Notes under the pieces: generated by a model
Database searches by the model: none
The model's input: the letters and a program-made list of their open reading frames with translations, nothing else
What the model was told of the DNA's origin: nothing
In this document: positions 1-11,677 of the stretch, piece by piece
Position numbering within the stretch: the stretch's first letter is position 1
Layout: each line of letters begins with the position of its first letter
Program-made: the position numbers and the translations under genes
Assembly: GCA_029844215.1 (NCBI GenBank)
Contig: CM056724.1
Location: forward strand, 78,077,093 to 78,141,092
DNA: 64,000 bases
Origin: Przewalskia tangutica
Lineage: Eukaryota; Streptophyta; Magnoliopsida; Solanales; Solanaceae
Direction of reading: 5' to 3'

Positions 1-197
1 TGGACCAACAGAGGCGACACTTGTCACCTCTCATTGGAACACCTTGGCGGTCGAGGGTGGCGAAAGTGAGCCTATTTTGTCATGGAGTTGGTAGGATATT
101 TGTGTGTTAGTTGGTTAAGGGGCACTTGGCAAGATCTTGGCCTACACTTGCCTTGCACTTGGCATGATCTTGGCCATTGGTTGGCCTTGGCTTATAC

Positions 198-205
198 TAT
201 AAATA
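198..205 (+). promoter_or_regulatory. TATA box of B 5' LTR
   Basis: TATAAATA followed by a C run. The same motif sits at the matching place in the other LTRs of this type, so it is the likely core promoter driving the element transcript from the U3/R boundary. Confidence 0.65.
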
Positions 206-1260
206 CCCCCAGGATGACTTCTTCATCCATTCAAATACTTCTAAGTGTTAGAAATCCTCACTCCCTTGAAAGAGTTGTTCTCGTCCCCTCCCCTTGTGAG
301 GCCTTAGCGAGAGTCCCCTCTTGGCGAGAGTTCCCCACAGTGGGGTAGTAGAGGTATACCCCACTAGCCTAGTTGCTTTCGTATAATACCCACTCTTGGT
401 AGAAATACTCTCAAAAGTATTGTTATAATGCCCAAATTACCTTAGGTATACCTTGTAGTATTCTAAGGTTATACCTATCTGAAAAGCCGGATATACTATT
501 ATACTTCCGTCGGTCACCAGAAACCACAAGGAAAATCTCCATGGTTTGTTGGAGTAGTATGTAGAAGTTGGTTAGAACTTCTAAGGGTAGTTTGGAGGCG
601 GGTTGGGCGCGGAGTTGGAGCTAAGCGATTGCCGGGATCGACTTTATACTTGGATAATTATGGGCTTATCGAGGTAAATATCTTGTCCCCTATTGTAATT
701 GGAAATTACATGTTGTTAGATTATATAGTTGAAGTATACTATATATATAGCTGAGCGTAGTTATCGTGATGTCTTTTGACTTAAGCTATAAAATACTTAC
801 GGCAATGTCTTGCGACTTAAGCTGAATTTAAAGAAGAATCTTGGCTGTAATTACATAGAACGTATTACAGTGAACTTGTGTAGTAGTGTAGTGGAGTAGA
901 ATTGTACGTTAGGGTTAGGCGTATAACCCCCGGTTGGCTTGGTAGCGGCCTCGATAGAGGAGGAGATTCTGTTTGTTGCGGGAGAGTCTTTGCGAATTTT
1001 TAGGGAATGTTCTACGATGAGGTCTAAATGTTAATAAGCGCCTTGTGTCCTTATAGGTTGAAGTACTACGTGTGGCGCGATCTACTTGGCTTAAGGAGTA
1101 GCCGGCGGTTGGAAGTACTTGGAGCGTTTTGCTATTAGTCGATACTAAATCGCGAGGTATGTGAACCTCTTCCTATCTCTTCTAGCGTGATATGTGTGAA
1201 CTATGTAGATGCGGTGAGCGTCATGTGCTAAATGTATTTGATTGGTTTAAAACATAAAGT

Positions 1261-1302
1261 GTTATAACGGCTTTATGGGAAGTTGGTTATAACGACTTTA
1301 TG
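1261..1302 (+). repeat. paired 17-bp LTR motif
   Basis: GTTATAACGGCTTTATG, then an 8-bp spacer, then GTTATAACGACTTTATG. Diverged half-copies follow near 1447-1490. The same arrangement recurs in every LTR family of the window. Confidence 0.8.
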
Positions 1303-2204
1303 TTAGTAAGAAAATACTTGTGGTTTTAAAAGGTGGCGATTTGAACTATAAGCGGCTTGTTATGTGTTAATAAAGAACTTGAAGTATTTCAAAAGATTTT
1401 GAATCATTTTGAAAGAAGAAGTAATACTTGGTTTTGAAAAACTTAAGAGTTATACTAGCTTTATGGGAAGTTAGGTATAACGGCTTAAGAATGTTTCTTG
1501 ATTTGAATCGAATGTGTATCGACAAACCAACTGCGGCGTTAATAAAAGGAAATGTTTTGACTAATTAAGTATTATTAAAACCAGAGAAACTTCCATCTGC
1601 ATAGAAGCTAAGATGAGACAAAATGATATTTCTAGATCACATTTGTAATAAGATTGTTATAAACAAGAATATCCTACTCACATATAAGACTTATGTTTCT
1701 CAGTTGTTTAAAGAGAATTATATTCTTAAATGAATAAGACTATGAACTCTGAAACCTTTCTAAAATAAGAAGCGTGAACATTTGAAATTAGGCAAACTTG
1801 GGCGTTTGGAAAATAATGTTGTTACTTGATTTTACAAAGGTAAGTGTTTTAGTTTATTTAAAAAGATAGTCACTCTATTTTATACTACGGGTATTGTGTG
1901 ACTTATGTGAAAGCGACGGATCTTTTAAAAGATTTAATGTATGAAGTACTTTAGGGGTAGATACGAACTTGTTAGCTTAAAGTACCTTTTGTGTATAACT
2001 TGATTGTGTTGGTTTGTGATAGCCTTGTAATACTTTCTTGTTGATTGATAAGTAAACATGCTAGGATCTTACGTGTGTTAGTATCTTGTGATGTTGTGTA
2101 AAGGGGTTTTCCCGTTGTGCTTATGTTGCTTAACGATAAGGCTGTTGTGCTAGTATTTTACATCACTCATCTCTTGAGATGATTAGGGTTAAGCGCCTCC
2201 GTCT

Positions 2205-2420
2205 GGGGTAGACTTCAGCGGTCGATGGACTATGATTCGAGAATACCTCATGCAGGTCGAGGGCCTATGCGAGCTACGAGTTCGAGGTTAGTGTGCGTCC
2301 TTTATGGGCATGCGGTCCGTGTGGCGTGCGGACTGCGAAGTCGGGGCGATCTTGGGAGTAGCTACCCTCGATGCGGGGATACCTCATGCGGGCGATGAGA
2401 TTGGCCTATCGCGGGCTGCG
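2205..2420 (+). repeat. GC-rich degenerate subrepeats in B LTR
   Basis: Imperfect repeats built on GATGCGGGGATACCTCATGCGGG-like units. They are repeated in the sister LTR at about 8270-8510 and in A-type LTRs at about 10640-10880, 17855-18080 and 19590-19810. Unit boundaries are blurred by indels. Confidence 0.6.
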
Positions 2421-3262
2421 GAAAGTTCGAGGCTGAAGCGCGCGCATTAGATCTGCGGGCAAGTGGCGGCTTTGATCATGTGGTGATGCAGGCAGATCTT
2501 ATAATCTGATTCATGACCTTGTTGAGTGCGTAGGTGTTAGTAGTCGGCTATGCCTTACTTACCCATGCGTTTTCATTATGGCGCAGTGGGACACGGTGTT
2601 CATGTGTGTTCCTTGGTGCTTTTATATCATAAGCTGCCGCGGTGAGGAAGGTATTCCACGGCGCATGATTGATATTGTGGGCGTGAGACCCATTGTTATA
2701 TTTGAGTGATGACTTGAGGCGTGAGTCACGACTTGATATATTTGCTTGTTTATTGTGGCGTAGTTTTGTTATCATACATGTCTCTGCTTTATATACGCTA
2801 TGATTTCATTCTGATATTTTGATTTCACCTACTAAATTTTTGTTATCTTGACCTCGGCCGAAGTGCGTTCATGCCGCGAGTAAGGTACACGATCGTTGAT
2901 CCTCGCTCTTAGGGTCACGATTCGGCGTTAGGAAGCTCCGTTTCTCGGAGGCTTATCGATGGTATAGTCCTGTCGTAGTAAGTATTTACATTCGGGGGTT
3001 TGGCGGAATACTGTCCCGTGGTTGTCATATCATTCGTAAGTGCATGTAATCTTGTTGTGGCGAGGGTTTGTAAAAAGGATTAAAGCTGTTCATGTTGAAA
3101 AAGTTGTCATTTATATATATGCGAAAAGCGAGTTTTCTCGAGTTATTGTTTATACTTAGTTATTTTATGTTATTGATTTATGTTCCGTGATTTTCTCACG
3201 ATGTATGACTCTTGGGGTGCGGGGTAAGGCACGATCCACGGGCAGGTTCGTCGTGACAAAAG

Positions 3263-3272
3263 TGGTATCGAG
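3263..3272 (+). other. primer-binding site of element B
   Basis: TGGTATCGAG begins 4 bp after the LTR end. The tRNA-iMet primer-binding site of plant LTR elements is TGGTATCAGAGC, so this copy looks like that site with CAG reduced to CG. Confidence 0.75.
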
Positions 3273-3459
3273 TAGTTAATCCTCGGAAAGTGTCTACAGG
3301 CCGTATCGATCAGAAGTCTTGATTATCGGTGTGTTGTGCACCATGATAATCGAGAGGCTATAGGATATTTAGGATTGGTTTCTATTCTTCTCACTGAGAT
3401 CGTGCCTTAGAGTGTGTTGTAAGTTGGACCCTCTAATGTATTCCTTTCCACTTACCGTT

Positions 3460-4170
3460 ATGCCTCCGAGTAGAGGCGGCCCGGGAGGGCAAAGCGGCCG
3501 AGAGGCTGCGAGTAAATCTGAGAGGGTTACGTGGGCACAGGCCCAATTATCACCTTGGGTGGTGCTTCATTCGGGGAGTTCTGCGGCGTCGCTGCTTGCA
3601 AAGTTTAGCACGGCGGCGATTCCTCTGCGGCCATGATATTTGAACCTTCGCGGCCAGGATCGGAGAATATAGATTTCAAGGCGACCACATTACTAACTAT
3701 GGATTTGACTACGGAGGTATACCGATGTACGCGAGTCTTGATGACTATCTAAGAGGTTGTGCAAGAGTAATTCTTGATTGGGCTTGAGCATGGCGATTAT
3801 GCGGGCTTATGCGCGTGGCGAACGTAGAGATCGGCGGGTTGAAGGGCGAGAAGAGGGCGAGCGATGTCGCTAGTAACTTTTGGCGAGTCGCCTCACGGCG
3901 TGAAGATTATGCACATCCACGGTCTGGCGAGTCCTCCGAATTTCGGGGCGTTGAGTGCGGGAGTTGGTCGAGCTCGGATCTTAGGTTCCGCGGTGTGTGA
4001 CGTCATCGGGAATGTCGTCTTTTAGTTGGTACTTGTTGTACCTGCGGCCGTCAGGGCCATGTGTCGAGAGAGTGTCCTTGTAGGAGGACTTAGCCTTCAG
4101 GATTGGTGGGTAGTTCGTCATCTTCCTTAGCTATGCGCCCTACGGGGCAGGTTTGATTTGAACGACTAAG
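3460..4170 (+). pseudogene. gag: gag remnant of element B, capsid core missing
   Basis: The ATG at 3460 opens MPPSRGG..., the usual start of gag in these families. The reading frame breaks repeatedly. A short match to the end of the capsid (VHRYV...DDYL, near 3715-3760) is followed directly by a GMDIxRxQAYA-like segment near 3787-3815. A nucleocapsid zinc knuckle at 4034-4075 keeps the pattern C-x2-C-x4-H-x4-C (GRQGHVSREC). Compared with the gag regions of D and F, most of the capsid domain is absent and the region is about 0.7 kb rather than about 1.2 kb. If expressed intact, Gag would form the cytoplasmic particle and bind element RNA. This copy could at most make an RNA-binding fragment. 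The boundaries are approximate because the frame shifts. Confidence 0.7.
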
Positions 4171-4790
4171 GGGCGTGAAGCAGTAGATATAGATATATCT
4201 TTAACCCTCTAGAGATCAGTATGTGTGATAAGGTGAGTATACCTTAAGTGCTATGTTCTGATAGCAGTGTGTTGGTTGTGATTAGAAATTATGGTGGGTT
4301 AACCGAGTAAGATTTTGGGGGATAGAGAAGGTGTGAGCCTTAGAGTGTTAGACGTAGAGACCTTAGAGGTAAGGCCATCTCGAGTAAAAGATGTATTGTT
4401 TATGTTTGACCCTTATAGGAGTGCATAGTGCACGTGAGTTATGTTTGTGGGATAAGTCCCTGAGTAGTGTGGAATGAAAGAGGGTAGTTGAGCTAAGAAG
4501 ACCGCTAGGTTTTCGTAACGTGATTAGTGAGAGTTTTCCTTCGGGGAGCTAGCGTTTTGCGCGTTGCCGGGTCGGGTTGAGGCCACGTTGCGGGTCAACC
4601 CGCTGCATGTTTGGTGGTGGGGTCGGTTTGCGGTGGTCCCGCCTTGTGGTAGGGTCACGAGGGTGTTAGGCCCAGGTTTGGTTAACCAGCGTACGAGTTC
4701 GTGGATGCATTCGACGATGGTCGGGCGAGGAGGTCGGCCGTCTTGTCTTCAGCAAAGACCGTTTACTCGGCGGCGTTGATTAATCGAAAG
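4170..4790. other. post-gag conserved block of element B
   Basis: This stretch downstream of gag aligns by eye with the regions left of gag in minus-strand elements D, E and F. The strongest part, about 4632-4716, has runs such as GGTGGTCCCGCC, AGGGTCACGAGG and GAGTTCGTGGATG. On the strand opposite to gag it reads open through a motif like VECIHELVRWL followed by NTLVTLPQGGTT. The sense strand has a stop at the same place in several families. Its function is unknown; it may be an antisense coding region or a conserved cis-acting RNA/DNA element. Confidence 0.55.
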
Positions 4791-5490
4791 GTTGTGAGGC
4801 TGCAGGTGCCTACCTTCACCTTATGACGAAGTGGAGCCAGTGCGGCTGTTTTTGTTCCTGGGAATTTTACCAAGCAGGGTTAAGAACTCAGGTGAGTCTC
4901 AGAATCGCATTCGCCCTCGGGCCAGTGTGTGTATTTCAGAGGTAGTGGTGGGGATTGTTGTCTCCTGTGGAGGGAGTGTTTAAGCTACCATTTCAGTTTT
5001 CGAATGTCGCCTTATGAGGCCTTGTAGGGGCGGAAGTGTAAGTTCTTGGTCGATTGGTTCGATGTTGGCAAGATTCAGATAGTTGGTTGAGAGCTTGTTC
5101 CGGTACGTGGATAGGGTAAAGCTTGTCTAGAGGAGGTTACGGCGGCTCGGAGAAATCGTGCGGATAATCGGCGGCGCTTAGAGTTCGAGTTGGCGGTCGG
5201 TCTTCTTGAAGATACCACCGGTTTGGGTGTGGCGAGTTTTGGAAAGCAGAGGAACTTAGCGAGTTACTTTGGGCCTTACGGATCTGGTGCGAGTAGGGCG
5301 GGTTGCCTATATGTTAGCTTTTGCCGTCCGACTTAGGAAGCGATGCGTCCGGTCTTCGTGTTGCTATATGCGAGAAAAGTATCGGAGATCCATTGAGTGT
5401 TCGATTAGTGATGACCCAATTGGAGATAGTAACCGAGATTTAGGCGAAGCGATATCGAAATGTGGTAAGAGTTCGAGTGTACGACAGCCT
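4790..5490 (+). pseudogene. integrase C-terminal fragment in element B
   Basis: A segment near 5002-5040 reads MSPYEALxGRK, matching the end of the Ty3/gypsy integrase core. Downstream pieces resemble the GPY/F module and the VGRVAY...LP linker (about 5270-5330). The frame is broken several times and no RT, RNase H or integrase catalytic triad is recognisable upstream. The gag-only elements D and F have nothing like this at the matching place, so it is either a remnant of an original pol or a segment acquired by template switching from a pol-bearing relative. It cannot encode a working integrase. Confidence 0.6.
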
Positions 5491-5829
5491 CAGGGATCGC
5501 ATGCAGCCAGGTACCATTTGTTAGGTCGTCGGAGTGACACTAGAACCTCGCGGCAAAGTGACAAAAGTGGTATCACGACGAGTAAAGGGAGAAGCGAGCA
5601 TGTATTGCGAGCAGAGATGTGACCATTTCTTTTGTAAAGAGAAGGTGCGATGGAAGTATATTTTAGACCCCGGTGAGAAGTGTTTTGTGGTGATGATTAG
5701 AGGTGTTTTCTCGTGGACTTTGATGTAAGCATTTTGCGCGGATGGTTCTGTGGCGGTATGGCGAGATTGTTCTCGTAAGTATAGTAGAGAAGACTATACT
5801 GGCGCGTGTTTGTTTTGAGACTTAGAAGG

Positions 5830-5864
5830 AACATTCGGGACGAATGTTTCTAAGGAGGGGAGAA
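5830..5864 (+). other. hairpin and polypurine tract of element B
   Basis: AACATTCG, loop GGA, CGAATGTT gives a perfect 8-bp stem at 5830-5848. It is followed by AAGGAGGGGAGAA (5852-5864) immediately before the 3' LTR. The purine run is the expected plus-strand DNA primer for reverse transcription. Confidence 0.75.
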
Positions 5865-8800
5865 TGTTATACCCGTATTTTGAGTATGCGTGGGGCGTCG
5901 TAGAAAATTTGAACTTGAAGATTTGGCTTGGCAATTTATTTTTGCACAACCCCGATTAGAGTCGTTTTTGACGAAGCGTTTTCACGACTTTCGTAGGGAA
6001 TTTCCGGCTATGTCTTTTTAATTTTTGCGGATTTTTAGAGAGGCGAAACATTTTGGACCAACAAGAGGCGACACTTGTCACCTCTCATTGGAACACCTTG
6101 GGCGGTCAAGGGTGGCGAAAGTGAGCCTATTTTGTCATGGAGTTGGTAGGATATTTGTGTGTTAGTTGGTTAAGGGGCACTTGGCAAGATCTTGGCCTCT
6201 GTTTGCGTTGCACTTGGCATGATCTTGGCCATTGGTTGGCCTTGGCTTTATAAATACCCCCTTAGGATGACTTCTTCATCCATTCCAAATACTTCCTAAG
6301 TGTTAGAAATCCTCCCTCCCTTGAAAGAGGTGTTCTCGTCCCTCCCTTGTGAGGCCTTAGCGAGAAGTCCCCCTCTTGGAGAGTTCCCCACAGTGGGGTA
6401 GGTAGGGTATACCCACTAGCCTAGTTGCTTTCGTATAATACCCCCTCTTGGTAGAAATACTCTCAAAGTATTGTTATAATGCCCAATTACCTTAGCCGTA
6501 TACCTTGTAGTATTCTAAGGTTATACCTATCTGAAAAGCCGGATATACTATTATACTTCCGTCGGTCACCAAATCGAAACCACAGGAAAATCTCCATGGT
6601 TTGTTGGAGTAGTATGTAGAAGTTGGTTAGAACTTCTAAGGGTAGTTTGGAGCGGGTTGGAGCGCACGGAGTTGGAGCTAAACGATTGCCCAGGATCGAC
6701 TTTATACTTGGATAATTATGGGCTTATCGAGGTAAATATCTTGTCCCCCTATTGTAATTGGAAATTACATGTTAGATTATATAGTTGAAGTATACTATAT
6801 ATATAACTGAACGTAGTTATCGGCAATGTCTTTTGACTTAAGCCTGAATAATACTTACGGCAATGTCTTGCGACTTAAGCCTGAATTTAAAGAAGAATCT
6901 TGAGCGTAATTACATAGGGTATTACAGTAGACTTGTGTAGTAGTACCGTGGAGTAGAATTGTACCCGTTAGGGTTAGACGTATAACCCCCCCTGGTTGGC
7001 TTGGTAGCCGGCCTCGATAGAGGAGGAGATTTACGCTGTTGCGGGGGGGGGGAGGTGCTGCCGAATTTTCGGTAGAATGTTCTACGATGAAATCTAAATG
7101 TTAATAAGCGCCTTGTGGCCTTATAGGTTGAAGTACTACGTGTGGCGCGATCTACTTGGCTTAAGGAGTAGCCGACGGTTGGAAGTACTTGGAGCGTTTT
7201 GCTATTAGTCGATACTCGTCGCGAGGTATGTGAACCTCTTCCTATCTCTTCTAGCGTGATATGTGTGAACTATGTAGTACGGTAGACGTACATGTGCTAA
7301 ATTTATTTGATTGGTTTAAAACATAAAGTGTTATAACGGCTTTATGGGAAGTTGGTTATAACAGTTTTATGTTAGTAAGGAAATACTTGTGGTTTTTAAA
7401 AGGTAACTGATTTGAACTATAACTGGCTTGTTATGTGTTAATAAAGAACTTGAAGTATTTCAAAAGATTTTGAATCATTTTGAAAGAAGAAGTAATACTT
7501 GGTTTTTGAAAAACTTAAGAGTTATACTAGCTTTATGGGAAGTTAGGTATAACGGCTTAAGAATGTTTCTTGATTTGGGAATCGAATGTATCGACAAACC
7601 ACCGCAGCGTTAATAAAAGGAAATGTTTTGACTAATTAAGTATTATTAAAACCAAGAGAAACTTCCATCTGCATAGAAGCTAAGATGAGACAAAATGATA
7701 TTTCCTAGATCACTACTGTAATAAGATTGTTATAAACAAGAATATCCTACTCACATATAAGACTTATGTTTCTCAGTTGTTTAAAAGAGAATTATATTCT
7801 TACATGAATAAGACTAGGACCTAAGAACCCTTTCTAAAATCAGAAACGTGAACATTAGAAATTATGCAAACTTGGACGTTTGGAAAATAATGTTGTTAGT
7901 TGATTTTACAATGGTAAGTGTTTTAGTTTATTTAAAAAGAGCAGTCACTCTATTTTATACTACGGGTATTGTGTGACTTATGTGAAAGCAACGGATCTTT
8001 TAAAAGATTTAATGTATGAAGTACTTTAGGGTAGATACGAACTTGTTAGCTTAAAGTACCTTGTGTGTATAACTTGATTGTGTTGGTTTGTGATAGCCTT
8101 GTAATACTTTATTGTTGATTGATAAGTAAACATGCTAGGATGCTACGTGTGTTAGTATCTTGTGATGTTGTGTAAAGGGGTTTTCCTTCGTTGTGCTTAT
8201 GTTGCTTAACGATAAGTATTTGTGCTAGTATTTTACATCACTCATCTCTTGAGATGATTAGGGTTAAGCGCCCTCCGTCACGGGGTAGACTCGGTGGTCG
8301 ATGGACCTATGATTCGAGAATACCTCATGCAGTCCCGGGGCCTATCGCGAGCTACGAGAGTTCGAGGTTAGTGTCGTCCTTTATGGGCATGCGGTCCATG
8401 TGGCCATGCGATGCGAAGTCGGGGCGATGCGGGGTAGCTACCCTCGATGCGGGGATACCTCATGCGGGCGATGAGATTGGCCTATGCGGGCTGCGGAAAG
8501 TTCGAGGCTAGACGCGCGCATTAGATCTGCGGGCAAGTGGCGGCTTTGATCATGTGACGATGCAAGCAGATCTTATAATCTGATTCATGACCTTGTTGAT
8601 GCGTAGGTGTTAGTAATCGGCTATGCCTTCGTACTTACCTGCATGCGTTTTCATTATACGCAGTGGGACACGTGTTCATGTGTGTTCCTTGGTGCTTTTA
8701 TATCATAAACTGCCGGCAGTGAGGAAGGTATTCCACGGGCATGATTGATATTGTGGGCGTGAGACCCATTGTTATATTTGAGTGATGACTTGAGGGCGTG

Positions 8801-9086
8801 AGTCCCTGACTTGATATGACTGCTTGTTTATTGTGAACTGTAGTTTTGTTATCATACATGTCTCCTGCTTTATATAGCGCTATGATTTCATTTCTGATAT
8901 TTTCAGTTTCACCTACTTTTTGTTATGCGACCTCGCTTGGGCTGCGTTCATGCCGCAGGTAAAGGTACACCAGTCGTTGATCCTCGCTCTTAGGGTCACA
9001 GTTCAGCGTTGGGAAGCTCCGTTTCTCCGGAGGCTTATCAGTGGTATAGTCCCCTGTCGTAGTAAGTATTTACATTCAGGGGTTTG
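5865..9086 (+). mobile_element. 3' LTR of element B, left part
   Basis: It starts TGTTATACCCG right after the polypurine tract and matches the 5' LTR from position 6055 (equivalent to base 1). A TATA box lies at 6249-6256, the paired 17-bp motif at 7330-7371, and a G run near 7045. It is interrupted at 9086 by element A and resumes at 18708. Rejoined, the LTR is about 3.5 kb. Confidence 0.9.
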
Positions 9087-11474
9087 TGTTATACCCCGTA
9101 TTTCCAGAGTATGTACGTAAAGGAATACGTACAAAAAGTTTGGTCTTAAAGTTAGGCCTTGGACGATTTTTTAGGCACAACTCTCTAAGCGAAACGATTT
9201 TCCGGCGAAGCGTTTCCACGACTTCGTAGGATAAATTCGCTATGTCATTTCTAATTTTTGCGGATTTTTAGAGAGGCGTAACACTTTGGACCAATGAGAG
9301 GGCGACACTTCCCACCCTCTCATTGGTGGACTTGTCACGGCAATAGGGCCGATTGGATGACAATCCTTGTCATAAAGTTGGATATATATTTTGTGTGCAA
9401 GTTGGCTAGGTACACTTGCCCTAATCTTGACCTTACACTTGCCTAGCACTTGGCTAAATCTTGGCCATTGGTTGGCCATGTCTTGACCTATAAATACCCC
9501 TCTTGAGATGAAGAGTTCTTCATCCACTAAAGCTTTCAAGTCTTGAAAAATCCTCCCCTCTCCCTTGTGAGCAATTCGTCCAAACACCCCTCCCCCTTTG
9601 AGTGAAGTCTTGGCCGAGGCTACCCCACCCCCTAGCCTAGCCGAAACCTACCCCCCCTCCCTTGGTAGAAAAGTTGCCTTCTTGTATTGTTATAATGCCC
9701 AAAATACCCTAGCCCAAATACTTTAGTACTTAGTAGAAGTTGTGAAGAACTTCTAAGGTTTCCTTGGAGCATACAACTTAGGAGCAAAACCTTGCTCAGG
9801 CGCGACTTTTTCTAGGATATTATTGGGCTTACCGAGGTAACTAATCCTAACCCTCTTTTGAATTAGAATATATATACTGTTGTAGTATAAGAATAAGTAT
9901 AAATACTTAGAAGGTTGTTAAGGAATAGAATTGAAGTAACACCTTAGAAGGGTATAAAAGAAGAATATCTGTTGTACTTACATAGGGAATTTTCTGATGA
10001 GACTTATATAGCTCAGGGTAGGGTTGTCTGCCCGACTTTCCGTAGAATTGAGGACCCTCTGTTTAGAATGACCTCTGAGAATAGTCTAGACTTTGATAGA
10101 TATCTGTGACTATTATAAATTTGATTCTCTGCGCGCGACATACTCGACTTGGCGGTGGATTTGTAGAAGGTATGTGATTCTTCCTAAAGCATGATATTTT
10201 ACAATATGTATATAGTGCGGTAGACGTACATGTGTTAAGCTGAATAATACGTCGGCAATGCCTCGGCTTAAGCTGAATAATAAAGAATCAAAGCGTTTCA
10301 AAGGGACTCTTGAACCATTTATTAAGCAGAAGAGAACTAATTGGTTTTTAACAGAAGCTTAAGAGTTATACTAGCTTTATGGGAAGTAAGTATAACCACT
10401 TAAGATTGATAAAAGAAACAAGTTTGCCTATGTGTTATAACAGACTTATATTGTGAAAAGAATAATAAGATGGTTTGATAAGTAGACATGATATGATGCT
10501 ATGTGTGTTAGTATCTTGTTACGTTTGTATAGGTGAGTATCCTTGTTGTGCTTATGTTACTTAAAGATAAGTTGTTATGTTAGTATACTATCACTCACCT
10601 CTTGAGATGATACCGGGGGTTAAGCTGCCCTCCGATGCGGGGTAGACTCAGGCGGTCTGGGACCATGATTCGAGAATACCTCATGCGGGTCCAGGGGGCC
10701 TATGCGGAGCTACGAGAGTTCCAGGTTAGTATGCGGGGTTATGCCTCATGCGGTCTGTGTGGCCATGCGGACAGCGAGTCGGGGCGATGCGAGGAGTAGC
10801 TACCCTCGATGCGGGGTTACACCTCATGCGGGCCCATGTGAGTGGCCTATGCGGACTCCGGGAGTCCAGGATTAGGCTTGCAGAATGATGATATGGGCGA
10901 GTGGCCCTGTTTCGATCATTCGCAGCCTAGACAAAACCTATTACAGTTACCTATTGTTGATCTTGTTTATGATGTGACACTACGTGCGGTTTCCTTGGTT
11001 GTTTCATACATATTTGTAAACTGGTTTTAAAAATGATATGTTTTCATTTAAGTACTTTCTGATTTCGCATACTTAGTACTGTTGTCGACCTCCCCGGGCT
11101 GCGTTCATGCGCGGTAAGGGCGGCAGTGCTAGATCCGCGTCCTTAGGATCTCTACGTTGGTGTCGGGAGCTCCATCTCTTGGAGGCTCTACTTTTGGTAT
11201 GATCTCCTGTTGTAGATAGTTTTTGTCTGATCGAGGTATGGCGGGCCCTGTCGCCATAGTTGTATATTTCCTTAGAGTGCTGTAGTCATGTTATGCGATT
11301 ATCGGATGTAGCGCTAAAACATGATTATATATATATCTTAGAAAGCGATGTTTTCTCAAAATCATGTCTTGTTTTATAAACTATTTTATGTCTTGCTTTA
11401 TGTTTCCGATTACTCGATATATGACTACTTGGGTGCCGGTAAGGCACGATCACGCCCCGGAATGGGTCGTGACA
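9087..11474 (+). mobile_element. 5' LTR of element A
   Basis: It starts TGTTATACCCCG and ends GGGTCGTGACA. It carries a TATA box at 9489-9496, diverged 17-bp motifs at 10365-10404, and degenerate ATGCGGGG/CCTCATGCGGG subrepeats at about 10640-10880. The match to the second LTR is close apart from scattered indels, many of them in C and G runs. Confidence 0.92.
9489..9496 (+). promoter_or_regulatory. TATA box of A 5' LTR
   Basis: TATAAATA followed by CCCC. The same motif occurs at 16729-16736 in the 3' LTR. It is the likely transcription start region of the element. Confidence 0.65.
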
Positions 11475-11478
11475 AAAG

Positions 11479-11489
11479 TGGTATCGAGC
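11479..11489 (+). other. primer-binding site of element A
   Basis: TGGTATCGAGC begins 4 bp after the 5' LTR. It equals the tRNA-iMet site TGGTATCAGAGC with one base lost at CAG. Confidence 0.8.
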
Positions 11490-11677
11490 GATTAATCCTC
11501 GGAAAGTGTCTGACCGTATCTAGTAGAGTCTTGATTATCGGTGTGTTGTGCACCACACCAATAATCGAGGCTATAGGATATTTAGGATTGGTTTCCGTTC
11601 TTCTCATTCGAGATCGTGCTTTAGAATTTTGTGTTATAGGTTGGACCCTCTAACGTATTCCTTTCTCCATGCTGATT

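Larger units (their letters stand above)
1..3258 (+). mobile_element. 5' LTR of element B, left end outside window
   Basis: Bases 1 onward match 6055 onward, inside the second LTR of the same element, so roughly 190 bp of this LTR lie left of the window. It ends in the usual TCGTGACA and is followed by a primer-binding site. It carries a TATA box, the paired 17-bp repeat, a duplicated short unit around 765-830 containing ACGGCAATGTCTT, and a GC-rich region with repeated ATGCGGGG and CCTCATGCGGG motifs (about 2205-2420). No protein-coding gene is credible inside it. Confidence 0.9.

Noticed and set aside
11479..11489. Possible tRNA gene fragment
   Set aside because: Only the 11-12 bases complementary to the tRNA-iMet 3' end are present, as expected for a primer-binding site.
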